DNA of 64,000 nucleotides from assembly GCA_001898225.1 (NCBI GenBank), contig MKTJ01000077.1, forward strand, positions 628,352 to 692,351. The letters run 5' to 3'. A program made the position numbers and the translations under genes. The stretch is from Chloroflexi bacterium 54-19. GTDB lineage: Bacteria > Chloroflexota > Chloroflexia > Chloroheliales > Chloroheliaceae. Positions 17,904 to 25,177 of the stretch are shown one piece after another; the first letter of the stretch is position 1; each line of letters begins with the position of its first letter. The notes beneath the pieces were generated by a model that searched no databases, had not been told where the DNA came from, and saw only the letters and a list, made by a program, of their open reading frames with translations.

Positions 17904-19772
17904 TTAGGCGCCGCCCGCCGCCATCTGACCAACACGGAAGACTACAAATTCCGCCGGTTTCACCGGGGCAAAGCCGATTTCTGTTACGACAATACCCTGG
18001 TCAATCGTTTCCGGAGGGTTGATTTCGGCGTCACACTTGACGAAGTAAGCCTGGTCAGGCGATAGGCCAAAGAAAGCGCCGGTAAGATAAACCGAGTAAA
18101 GGAAGGCGTTGATGTCGCGGCGAATCCGCGCCCACAGGTCGAAATCGTTCGGCTCGAAGACGACCCACTGGGTGCCGTTCTTAATCGAAGCTTCAACGAA
18201 GTTGAACAACCGGCGGACGTTGATGTAGCGCCAGCTCGGATCGCTCGACAGGGTGCGAGCGCCCCACACGCGGATACCCCGGCCTGGGAAAGCGCGGATA
18301 CAGTTGATCCCGTTCGGGTTCAAGCCGTCTTGCTCGCCCATGGTGATGTTGCGTTCGAGACCGACCGCACCGCGGACGATTTCGTTGGCGGGAGCTTTGT
18401 GGACGCCGCGCTCGGCATCGCTGCGGGCCCAGATACCGGCCATGTGGCCGCTAGGAGGCGAAAACATGGTCTTGCCCTTCTGGGCAGGGTTGTCAATTTC
18501 AATCCAGGGGTAGTAGAGAGCCGCGTACTGGCTGTCGTAGTTGGCTTCGTTCATACGCCAGTTGCGAATCTGCTGGGCGTTCATGTCCGGCGGAGCATCC
18601 AGGATGGCAACGCGGTTTTTCATGGCTTCGCAGTGGTTCATAATGGCGGTCTGGACTACCTGGACACCCTTCAGGTCGATGGTGCCGTTGAGATAGAGGG
18701 TCATCAGGTCGGGAACTATAACCATCGTGACATCGTCGAGGGCTTCCAGGCCACCGACACCGGTCCGGTCAACCGAGTCACCGGTAATGTCTGCGGTAGA
18801 GAAAGAAACTTTACCTTTGGAACCAGCCGCCGGAGCGCTGATGCCGGACAGTTCGAATTTACCCGCAGCCGGGCGGCGGTCCGCCGGATTGGCTTTGCTG
18901 GCTTCATCCAGGTCTTTGACGCGGACCAGTTTAGAAGCGGTTTTGCCACCGTTGATGACGGTTTCGAGGTTAGTCGCGCCCTTGGCAAAGCTGACATCAT
19001 GGGTTTCGGATTCGTCACCGGCCTTGAAGACCAACCGGAAGAGGTCGTCTTTGCCCTGGACATCCAGGACTTCGACCGAGACCGGCTTGGTAACACCGGG
19101 GGCCTGGCGGATTTCAACGGCAGGCTGGTCGCCCGCGTTGCGAGGGTTCAGACGCAGGGCCGGGGGCGGTAATTCAGCCGCCGGTTTGGCATCGCCGAAA
19201 GCGTAGTTACCGGATTTAGGGGCGCGGGCTTCGGGCAGTTCCCGGGTGCCGCTGCTATCGTAAACGCGGACGAGTTTGGAACCCTTGGCAGGGTCGTTAA
19301 CAATATTTTCGACGTAGCGGGCAGCGGGGTCTTTCTTGTCGCTGCTCAAATCGTCAAAAGTTTCGGTAACATCGCCCTGGGAGATGGTCAGCTTGTAGCG
19401 ACCGGCCACGGCCCCATTATCAACTTTAACCGAAACAGCTTCATCACCGGCGGTCAGCAAAGGAGTAAATTCGAGGGCATTTTTGCTACCCCGGGTCTGG
19501 GGAAGTTGGATGGCCGGAGCTACTCGCATTACGTAAGCGCGGGTTCCACCGTTCAGGAAGTAACCATAGACGGAGGTCGGCAGGAAAGCGCCTTCGATGA
19601 AACCGCCGTAAATGGTGCGGAACTGTTCCCAGTTGGTAATCAACTGGGCTTCCCGCGGCCCTTTTTCAGTGAAACCGACAAAAGCAGCTACCGAGGTCCC
19701 CACACCTTCGATAGGTTTACTACCCCGGTCTACTTCTTCAACGTACACGCCAGGTGAAAGATACTGTGGCAT
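17904..19772 (-). CDS. Contractile tail sheath protein (Afp2-like) with large insertion
   Basis: 622 aa. N-terminus YLSPGVYVEEVDRGSKPIEG and the C-terminal half (GLERNITMGEQDGLNPNGIN, CIRAFPGRGIRVWGARTLSS, RYINVRRLFNFVEASIKNGT, LSPDQAYFVKCD) are classic sheath domains that form the contractile mesh. Between about residues 115 and 325 is an insertion that contains two related copies of one module: copy 1 with YKLTISQGDVTETFDD and KLVRVYD (about 124-170), copy 2 with FRLVFKAGDESETHDV and KLVRVKD (about 242-290). In sheath proteins such insertions usually decorate the particle surface. ATG start, AAGGAG 6 nt upstream. Confidence 0.95.
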   Translation of the reverse strand: MPQYLSPGVYVEEVDRGSKPIEGVGTSVAAFVGFTEKGPREAQLITNWEQFRTIYGGFIEGAFLPTSVYGYFLNGGTRAYVMRVAPAIQLPQTRGSKNALEFTPLLTAGDEAVSVKVDNGAVAGRYKLTISQGDVTETFDDLSSDKKDPAARYVENIVNDPAKGSKLVRVYDSSGTRELPEARAPKSGNYAFGDAKPAAELPPPALRLNPRNAGDQPAVEIRQAPGVTKPVSVEVLDVQGKDDLFRLVFKAGDESETHDVSFAKGATNLETVINGGKTASKLVRVKDLDEASKANPADRRPAAGKFELSGISAPAAGSKGKVSFSTADITGDSVDRTGVGGLEALDDVTMVIVPDLMTLYLNGTIDLKGVQVVQTAIMNHCEAMKNRVAILDAPPDMNAQQIRNWRMNEANYDSQYAALYYPWIEIDNPAQKGKTMFSPPSGHMAGIWARSDAERGVHKAPANEIVRGAVGLERNITMGEQDGLNPNGINCIRAFPGRGIRVWGARTLSSDPSWRYINVRRLFNFVEASIKNGTQWVVFEPNDFDLWARIRRDINAFLYSVYLTGAFFGLSPDQAYFVKCDAEINPPETIDQGIVVTEIGFAPVKPAEFVVFRVGQMAAGGA

Positions 19773-19954
19773 AAACTTCTCCTTCGATTTCAGGCTTTAA
19801 ATTCAACAACCAACAAAAGCAAAACTTTAGATCAGCACAGACTCAGGATGCGTATTCGTAGCTCAGTTACCCAGCACTACCCGGCGTAGCTATAATGCCG
19901 GATAACAAGATGGTTCAGACCTACTTTTTACCTTAACCCGCCGGGCGAGTTAAG
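19773..19954 (-). other. Leader of the sheath gene with hairpin after the cap gene
   Basis: In this ~180-bp gap a hairpin (19932-19954; CTTAAC/GTTAAG arms, 10 pairs in the minus-strand RNA including one G-U) overlaps the stop codon of the cap gene. No U-tract follows. I see no convincing -35/-10 pair before the sheath gene, so read-through with partial termination or a non-sigma70 promoter are both possible. Confidence 0.4.
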
Positions 19955-20861
19955 AAGGTACCGCTGCGGTTTCCGGCTGCAAGGCTATATCATAGGAAGC
20001 AGCCGGGACTGTCGTCACTTCATGGCGGGCTGTAACATAGCCATTGGCAACGACGATAAAAGTATATTTGGGCCTCTCCACCAGGTTAGAAAAAGTGTAA
20101 CGTCCTGCGGCATCGGTCCTGGTATTGAGACCCTGTTCGAGTAAAATTACTTCGGCCTGGACCGGTCGTCCAGGGTTGGTGGCATCGGTGACATACCCGC
20201 CCACCTGGTTGAAAACGGTGACCCCATTGTTGTCCTTGAGTGACCGAGAATCAACCAGGAACCCTCGTTGGTCCCGGAGACTTTCCATCGGCGGTGACAT
20301 TCGGATGAACTTGCTGCGGACCGGTTGAACTTCCCAGGAAATATTCGGGTCGAGAAAGACGGTTATGACATAGGGCAAAACCGGCTTTAACTGGTTGTCC
20401 AGGGCCGTCCAAACATCGGCGACATTCCGCAAAATCCCTTCGGGATGGGCCACCTTGGTCGATAAAGGATAAGGCTGCTCGTCTAACGGTTTTTCGAGCA
20501 TATCTTTTGGAATAAAGTCGTGCCGGGCCAGGGTCGAGAGGATGTACCAGAACAAACGGTGCTCGTCCTCGACATTGATGGTCCAGCAGGTAATCAGGTA
20601 CGATAAATCGTAGCGAATACCCTTCCGCTTTTTTATCATTTTCCCGGTTTGCGGGTCACGCTCAAGGTCAAAATCGGTATGGCTGGGGCTATAGCTCAGA
20701 TTTTCACGGATGTCGTAAAAGTAAATATTAATGGTAGGCTTGGAAATTGAACCGCTCCACTCTTTGTTGGGAACGTCGAAGCTAATATCAACTTCCGACT
20801 GGTTAAGAGGCGTTTTCTGGATCAGGAAATTTTTTATTGTTTCGTCTAGGGCTTCAATCAT
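19950..20861 (-). CDS. DUF4255/Pvc16_N-like tube-sheath terminator (Afp16-like) fused to a carboxypeptidase-regulatory-like domain
   Basis: 303 aa. Residues 1-200 match the Pvc16 N-terminal (DUF4255) family: MIEALDETIKNFLIQK, IDISFD-type strand, INIYFYDIRENL, YDLSYLITCWT, DEHRLFWYILSTLARHD. These proteins cap the distal end of the tube and sheath. Residues about 215-295 add a beta-sandwich of the carboxypeptidase regulatory type: GGYVTDATNPGRPVQAEVIL, DAAGRYTFSNL, YTFIVVANGY. The fusion would place a decorative domain at the cap. No clear Shine-Dalgarno precedes the ATG. Confidence 0.85.
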   Translation of the reverse strand: MIEALDETIKNFLIQKTPLNQSEVDISFDVPNKEWSGSISKPTINIYFYDIRENLSYSPSHTDFDLERDPQTGKMIKKRKGIRYDLSYLITCWTINVEDEHRLFWYILSTLARHDFIPKDMLEKPLDEQPYPLSTKVAHPEGILRNVADVWTALDNQLKPVLPYVITVFLDPNISWEVQPVRSKFIRMSPPMESLRDQRGFLVDSRSLKDNNGVTVFNQVGGYVTDATNPGRPVQAEVILLEQGLNTRTDAAGRYTFSNLVERPKYTFIVVANGYVTARHEVTTVPAASYDIALQPETAAVPS

Positions 20862-21186
20862 GAATAACGCTCAAATAATCCAGGGCTTTGCGCCATTAAA
20901 TAAACTTTGAAAATCGTTTCGCTCAAGGTCAAATCTGGCCCGGTAATCTTGAATGCTACCGGTAAGCCCCGCAGCCAAGCGGGCTCTCTCAGATTGTTAT
21001 AATTATTTGTTACCTGGATGTGTTTAAGAAGGAAGATGGTAGGTTTTCCCCCGCTAAAGAGCCCTCAAAGAGGGCTCTTAGCGCCTCCACCTACACTAAC
21101 ACTTAGTTAAACACATAATATCAACTAAACATTAATAAATGCATTACAAAACCGAATTATTAATAAAGTTGATAAAATGCCGTAAA
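20862..21186 (-). other. 325-bp intergenic region with two hairpins
   Basis: The region between the DUF4157 gene and the cap gene holds a strong hairpin at 21052-21083 (CGCTAAAGAGCCCTC against GAGGGCTCTTAGCG, one bulge, AAA loop) and a smaller one at 20965-20985 (AGCCCCGC / GCGGGCT). Neither has a U-tract on the minus strand. They may end or attenuate transcription after the DUF4157 gene. I see no gene here. Confidence 0.5.
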
Positions 21187-21963
21187 CTATTCGGAGCCTT
21201 CTTCTTCTTCCTCTTCAGCTTCGCGCTGCACTTCCATCATCCGCTCAACGCCCTCTTCCTCTTCCTCTTCAGCCTCACGCTGAACTTCGGGGTCGCGCAT
21301 CATTTGAAGTTCATCTTCTTCGGCGGCCTCACGCTGCACACCCAGGCCCCCTTCGCCACCGTGGGCAGCATTATGTTCGGCGGCATGCTCGTGTTCGGTA
21401 TCGGCGGCACCAATCGAGGAGGGGGCAGCCTCACCCATACCCTGCTGGATGGTGTGGGTTGCTTCGTGAGTCATCAGAGAGGTATCGCTCGCGGAAGCGC
21501 CTTCACCCAGGAAAATGTCGCGCCCGGTGGTGAACGCCTTCGCGCCCATCTGGCTGCTCAGGTCAGCCGCCGCTTCGCCGGAGTGAACCCGGACCGCCGA
21601 GAGGTCTTGCCCCAGGGCACCTTCAACCTGGCGGCGTACCGAGGTATCCATCGGCTGACCGTTGGAACGTTCAGATTGAATCCGGGAAATTAATTCGCTT
21701 TCTAGCGGCCCACCTTCTGCCCCCGCGGAAGCCGAGCGCTGGGTCTGGTTTACCAGGCGCTGGACCTGGCGGTTACCGTAATGCTGCCCGACCGATTGAA
21801 TAATCGCCTGGCGCTGGACTTTGTTCAGTTTGCCGCTCAACATCGCACCTGCCTGGGCCGGGGAAATTACCGGCGCGACATCGGCTTCGGGACTGGATTC
21901 TTCAGTCTCCTGAGCCGCGATAGCGCGCTCGTCTTGAAACTCTCTCATACCATTACCAGACAT
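21187..21963 (-). CDS. eCIS DUF4157 domain protein with HEATH motif and acidic C-terminal repeats
   Basis: 258 aa. DUF4157 core at about 105-175: VRRQVEGALGQDLSAVRVHS, then AKAFTTGRDIFLGEG and THEATHTIQQ, with the HExxH-like motif HEATH at 166-170. The N-terminal ~100 residues include QRLVNQTQRS. The C-terminal ~70 residues contain repeats of VQREAEEEEEEG with intervening MMRD or MMEV, strongly acidic. DUF4157 proteins are among the commonest accessory proteins of eCIS loci and have been suggested as cargo or maturation peptidases. It lies 77 bp downstream of the ATPase gene and has a good Shine-Dalgarno (GAGAGGT). It shares only the core domain with the 1896-aa protein of the same operon. 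Confidence 0.88.
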   Translation of the reverse strand: MSGNGMREFQDERAIAAQETEESSPEADVAPVISPAQAGAMLSGKLNKVQRQAIIQSVGQHYGNRQVQRLVNQTQRSASAGAEGGPLESELISRIQSERSNGQPMDTSVRRQVEGALGQDLSAVRVHSGEAAADLSSQMGAKAFTTGRDIFLGEGASASDTSLMTHEATHTIQQGMGEAAPSSIGAADTEHEHAAEHNAAHGGEGGLGVQREAAEEDELQMMRDPEVQREAEEEEEEGVERMMEVQREAEEEEEEGSE

Positions 21964-22040
21964 TTTTTACCTCTCTTTAGAATTCGCTGGTGCAACAATC
22001 GGTTGCATATTTAGGAACCAGGTTATTGGAATGCGCCGGT

Positions 22041-24170
22041 TTAATATTCGGATATAAGACTATAGTAACGGCCAAAATCGCTGGCCGTACAGAGCTTGCC
22101 CATTTTCTGAAACTCACGGCGGGTGGCCTTGATAAGATGGACCATTTCGACCGCCTGGTTTGGATTTTCTTCCATATCGCCTGCCGCCAGAAAGGAGGAG
22201 GTCAGGCAAATATTTTTGATGTTACCACCGGCAATTTTGAACTGCCGGGCCATAAAACGTAAATCAACGGTTTCACCCATCGGAACAGTCTTGGGGAAAC
22301 TGCGCTGCCAGATTTGAAAGCGGTCCTCTTCTTCCGGGAAGGGGTATTCAATCATAAAATGCATGCGCCGGATAAAAGCGTCATCCAGGTTCTTGCGCAG
22401 GTTGGTCGCCAGGATTACGATGCCATCGTATTCTTCCATTTTCTGTAAGAGGTAACCGGTTTCGATATTGGCGTAACGGTCATGGGCGTCTTTTACTTCG
22501 CTACGTTTACCAAAAATCGAGTCGGCCTCGTCAAAGAACAGGATGGCGTTGCTTTCCCCCGCTTCATTAAATATTTTCTCAAGGTTCTTTTCGGTTTCGC
22601 CGATGTACTTGCTGACCATATTCGACAGGTCAATTTTGTACAGGTCCATTTTTAGCTCACCGGCAATAATTTCCGCCGACATCGTTTTACCGGTACCGCT
22701 GGGGCCGGCAAAGATTACGTTCAAACCCTTGCCATAAGATAGTTTGGTATCAAAGCCCCACTTTTCGAAGACCAATGAGCGGTTTCGAACCTGCTGCACG
22801 ATTTCTTTAAGCATCTGGGCGGGGTCGGGCGGCAGGACAATATCATCCCAGCGAAAGAGCGGCTTGATTTTCCGGGCCAGGTTACTAAGCCGAGTTGTCG
22901 AGTGGCGGCGGCAGGCCGCTTCGAGGTCGGCCAGGGTCGGGGCGGTTTCCCCGCGCCAGGCGGCGGTATTGCGGGCGGTTGCGGCGGCGGCTACAATCTG
23001 ACCCCGGCTCAACTTAAACCGGCTGGAAAGACCTTCCAGGTCGAGCCCTAGCGCTTCGCTACCGAGTTGCTTTTCCCAGATGCGCTGTCGCTCGGAATAG
23101 CCGGGCATGTTCAGTTGCAGGTAGAACTCGCGGCGTCCCAGGTGGCCCTGCATCGGCGAAAGAGCTTGCTCACTCGATACAAAGGTGATACCGGTCAGGC
23201 CCTGCATAAGCTGAGTGGCCTGGCGCAAGGCTTCCTGGACGGGTGCTTCTTCCTTTAATAAGTTGTCAAAACCGTTCAGGTATAGGGCGGCGCCCCGCAA
23301 AATACAATCGCGCTCTAGCAGACGCAATACCGAGTCGGCTTTTGCCAGGCCGGGTAAAACAGTGGCCTCGACCTTGACGACCTCAATACCTAACCGCTGG
23401 CAAACCCCGGCGGCCAGGTGGAGCTTGCTTGATTCGTCCTGGCCCAGTAAAAAGGTGATGTAACCACCAGGAGCCAGTTCGACCAACCGGTCGGTTTCAT
23501 CCTCGTTATCCCCGACAGTAAGCCACTGCTCGTAGTCCTGCTCGATGGTCGCGATATGGCGCAAACGGGCGTCCAGGCGGTCCTCACCGAGGAGATAAGA
23601 GACTATCCCTTCATCGAGTTTGATAGAGCGGCTTAAAAGTGAAGCCTGGCGGTTCTGGTTATCGTCGGTAAATTCAATCAGCCGGTACTTGAGCAAAGGC
23701 CCTTCCGCGTCAAAACTGCGGCGGGCGGCGACCTGCGCGGCCAGGCCAGGGCAAAGCAAGCGCAAGGTCATATCAATGCTGGGGCGACGCTTGGTGACAT
23801 CGTCTTGCAGATAGGCATAAAGTTTTTCGAAACGCAGTTCGATTTCAGGGGCGAGGGCTATCAAAACCACGTCGCGCTCGAAAGCAGAAAGTCCAAACAC
23901 AGTTTGGAGGCGGGTTAACCGCGAAACCGGACCCGGGCCACCTTTTCCAATTTCCGGCTGATTCAACAAACCGCTATTGCCCTGGAAAAGGTCGGGGTCG
24001 GCCAGGAGTTGATTTACTTCATCTTCGGAGACGTACAGTCCCCGAAACTCGTCTTCATCGTTACCGATGGTAGCGCGCATTTCTTCGACGCGGAGAGCCA
24101 CTTTGGTGGTAATGCGCCGCAGTTCGGAAAGAAGATGTTCGAAATTTGTGTTGGTAAGCGAAATACTCAT
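22041..24170 (-). CDS. AAA+ ATPase of the eCIS (Afp15-like)
   Basis: 709 aa. The C-terminal AAA module has Walker A GPSGTGKT at 489-496, Walker B ILFFDEAD with D547/E548, and downstream sensor elements ILATNLRKNLDDAFIRRM. A degenerate first ATPase-like half (about 210-400, LERDCILRGAALYLNGFDN and no proper P-loop) precedes it, and the N-terminal ~150 residues are helical. Afp15-like ATPases are universal in this class of eCIS and are thought to assist assembly. Its ATG overlaps the stop of the 89-aa leader gene by 4 bp (ATGA), indicating translational coupling. Confidence 0.93.
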   Translation of the reverse strand: MSISLTNTNFEHLLSELRRITTKVALRVEEMRATIGNDEDEFRGLYVSEDEVNQLLADPDLFQGNSGLLNQPEIGKGGPGPVSRLTRLQTVFGLSAFERDVVLIALAPEIELRFEKLYAYLQDDVTKRRPSIDMTLRLLCPGLAAQVAARRSFDAEGPLLKYRLIEFTDDNQNRQASLLSRSIKLDEGIVSYLLGEDRLDARLRHIATIEQDYEQWLTVGDNEDETDRLVELAPGGYITFLLGQDESSKLHLAAGVCQRLGIEVVKVEATVLPGLAKADSVLRLLERDCILRGAALYLNGFDNLLKEEAPVQEALRQATQLMQGLTGITFVSSEQALSPMQGHLGRREFYLQLNMPGYSERQRIWEKQLGSEALGLDLEGLSSRFKLSRGQIVAAAATARNTAAWRGETAPTLADLEAACRRHSTTRLSNLARKIKPLFRWDDIVLPPDPAQMLKEIVQQVRNRSLVFEKWGFDTKLSYGKGLNVIFAGPSGTGKTMSAEIIAGELKMDLYKIDLSNMVSKYIGETEKNLEKIFNEAGESNAILFFDEADSIFGKRSEVKDAHDRYANIETGYLLQKMEEYDGIVILATNLRKNLDDAFIRRMHFMIEYPFPEEEDRFQIWQRSFPKTVPMGETVDLRFMARQFKIAGGNIKNICLTSSFLAAGDMEENPNQAVEMVHLIKATRREFQKMGKLCTASDFGRYYSLISEY

Positions 24171-24436
24171 TCGACTTCATTATCCAGACGCGCTACATTC
24201 GGCAAGGTTTTCCCTGTGGCGGGACCGCCCGGCAAAAGCATGCCGGACTTCTCGATCGTCTTTCCGAGCAGGGTATTTAGTTCTTCCAGGCTACTCAACC
24301 GCCAGGTGGTGCCGGTTTGTAAGTTTTGTAATTGCAAGACTAGCGAAGAAGCGGTTTCTCCGGCAGATTTACCGGGGACCGTGTCATTTATTAGCCAAAA
24401 CCGCAACAAAAATGACGAGTATTGACGAGAAGACAC
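24167..24436 (-). CDS. Small conserved eCIS leader protein
   Basis: 89 aa, first gene of the operon. The N-terminal SSFLLRFWLINDT followed by LVLQLQNLQTGTTWRLSSLEELNTLLG looks like a small beta-rich domain seen next to eCIS ATPases (pattern: F-V-R-x-W, then T-G, then a helix ending near residue 57). The remaining 30 residues are poorly conserved in appearance. The start is GTG with AAGGAG 7 nt upstream. The stop overlaps the ATPase start (ATGA). Function unknown. Confidence 0.75.
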   Translation of the reverse strand: MSSRQYSSFLLRFWLINDTVPGKSAGETASSLVLQLQNLQTGTTWRLSSLEELNTLLGKTIEKSGMLLPGGPATGKTLPNVARLDNEVE

Positions 24437-24543
24437 GTTTTGGCTCCTTTTCCAAAAGTCAGCTAAAACTTCGGCGAATTAATTTCGACTTTTAGAATTA
24501 AAAATTTAGCAATTTTTCGCTGAAACATTCGCTAGGTAAAATC

Positions 24544-24599
24544 AGTATAGCAGCCTCAAATTTTTCCCTGCTTAATTTCCACTTAATTATCGCTTAATT
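24544..24599 (-). promoter_or_regulatory. Probable eCIS operon promoter with triple SARP-like heptad
   Basis: On the minus strand a -10 element TATACT (24544-24549) lies about 108 bp upstream of the GTG start of the first gene. No consensus -35 is present at the right distance. Instead, centred further upstream, three identical heptads AATTAAG (24593-24599, 24582-24588, 24571-24577) follow each other with 4-bp spacers, exactly 11 bp apart. Tandem heptads at one-turn spacing near the -35 region are the binding arrangement known for SARP/BTAD activators. The distance to the -10 (21 nt) is longer than the 8 nt typical of actinomycete SARP sites. Confidence 0.55.
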
Positions 24600-24984
24600 G
24601 ACGGGACAAATTAAGAAAATAAAATTTTGTTAATATGGCCGTGTCTGCTGTCTAAAATAAACAAAAATGGAAAATCTGGCAGTTTTGACGAAATTTGTGC
24701 AAATTACATTAAAAATTATATCCATTTTTTGGTCCTATTGCTATAGAGCATATTTCCTAATTTATACCTGTTTTTTACCGGATTTATACTCTATAAAGCC
24801 GTTTTTACTTTTTATTAAGCCTTTTAGTTTAAATTGTGTTTTTAGCCCGTCTTTTTTTTACCAGGTTTTAGGGCTTTAAGATAATTTAAGACCAATTGTT
24901 TTTAACACTTATAAAACCTCATTAAAAAATAATTAATGCTTTTAATAAAGATATACGAAATTTATAAACCCGCATTTAGAAAGC

Positions 24985-25028
24985 TTGCACTTAATGAGAA
25001 GTGGCGCTATAATTAAGTGCAAATTAAG
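24985..25028 (+). promoter_or_regulatory. Sigma70-like promoter with overlapping palindrome and double heptad
   Basis: TTGCAC (24985-24990) and TATAAT (25008-25013) are separated by exactly 17 bp, reading toward the 1546-aa gene. A perfect 11-bp inverted repeat, TTGCACTTAAT (24985-24995) and ATTAAGTGCAA (25012-25022), covers both promoter elements. Two AATTAAG heptads (25011-25017, 25022-25028; 4-bp spacer) overlap the -10 and start region. The arrangement suits a repressor or autoregulatory site. Confidence 0.7.
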
Positions 25029-25177
25029 CAATGGTAATCGTTTAAGGTTGGAAAGTAATTGATGGTTCTTAAAGGGTTAACTGTGCTTAAAAGCGAGCCA
25101 TCACAAATTGACCCTGAATAATTTAATAAAAATAGGTTACAGCGCAAAACCGGATTAACCGGAAATCCGAGGGTGAA

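Larger units (their letters stand above)
24437..25177. promoter_or_regulatory. AT-rich divergent regulatory region between the eCIS operon and the giant-protein cluster
   Basis: A 741-bp stretch, far more AT-rich than the flanking genes, separates divergent transcription units. It contains promoter-like elements for both strands and six exact copies of AATTAAG/CTTAATT (24571, 24582, 24593, 24609, 25011, 25022), five of them in two tandem groups with 11-bp period. The middle (24660-24960) is T/A-rich with no gene I would accept. The 158-nt plus-strand leader has a possible TGATGG/CCATCA stem (25060-25065 with 25098-25103). Confidence 0.75.

Noticed and set aside
18330..19172. 280-codon plus-strand frame opposite the sheath gene
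   Set aside because: Antisense shadow of a gene with unmistakable sheath motifs; GC-rich codons leave long open frames on the other strand.
21139..21693. 184-codon plus-strand frame opposite the DUF4157 gene
   Set aside because: Antisense reading of the acidic repeats gives F/L-rich runs; no independent support.
2577..24436. Prophage or type VI secretion system instead of eCIS
   Set aside because: No capsid, portal, terminase, lysis or integrase genes, and no TssJLM membrane complex or ClpV; the Afp15-like ATPase, DUF4255 cap and DUF4157 proteins point to eCIS.
24667..24879. 70-codon plus-strand frame in the AT-rich intergenic region
   Set aside because: Phe/Leu/Ile-rich product explained by AT-rich DNA, no ribosome site, no recognisable motif.
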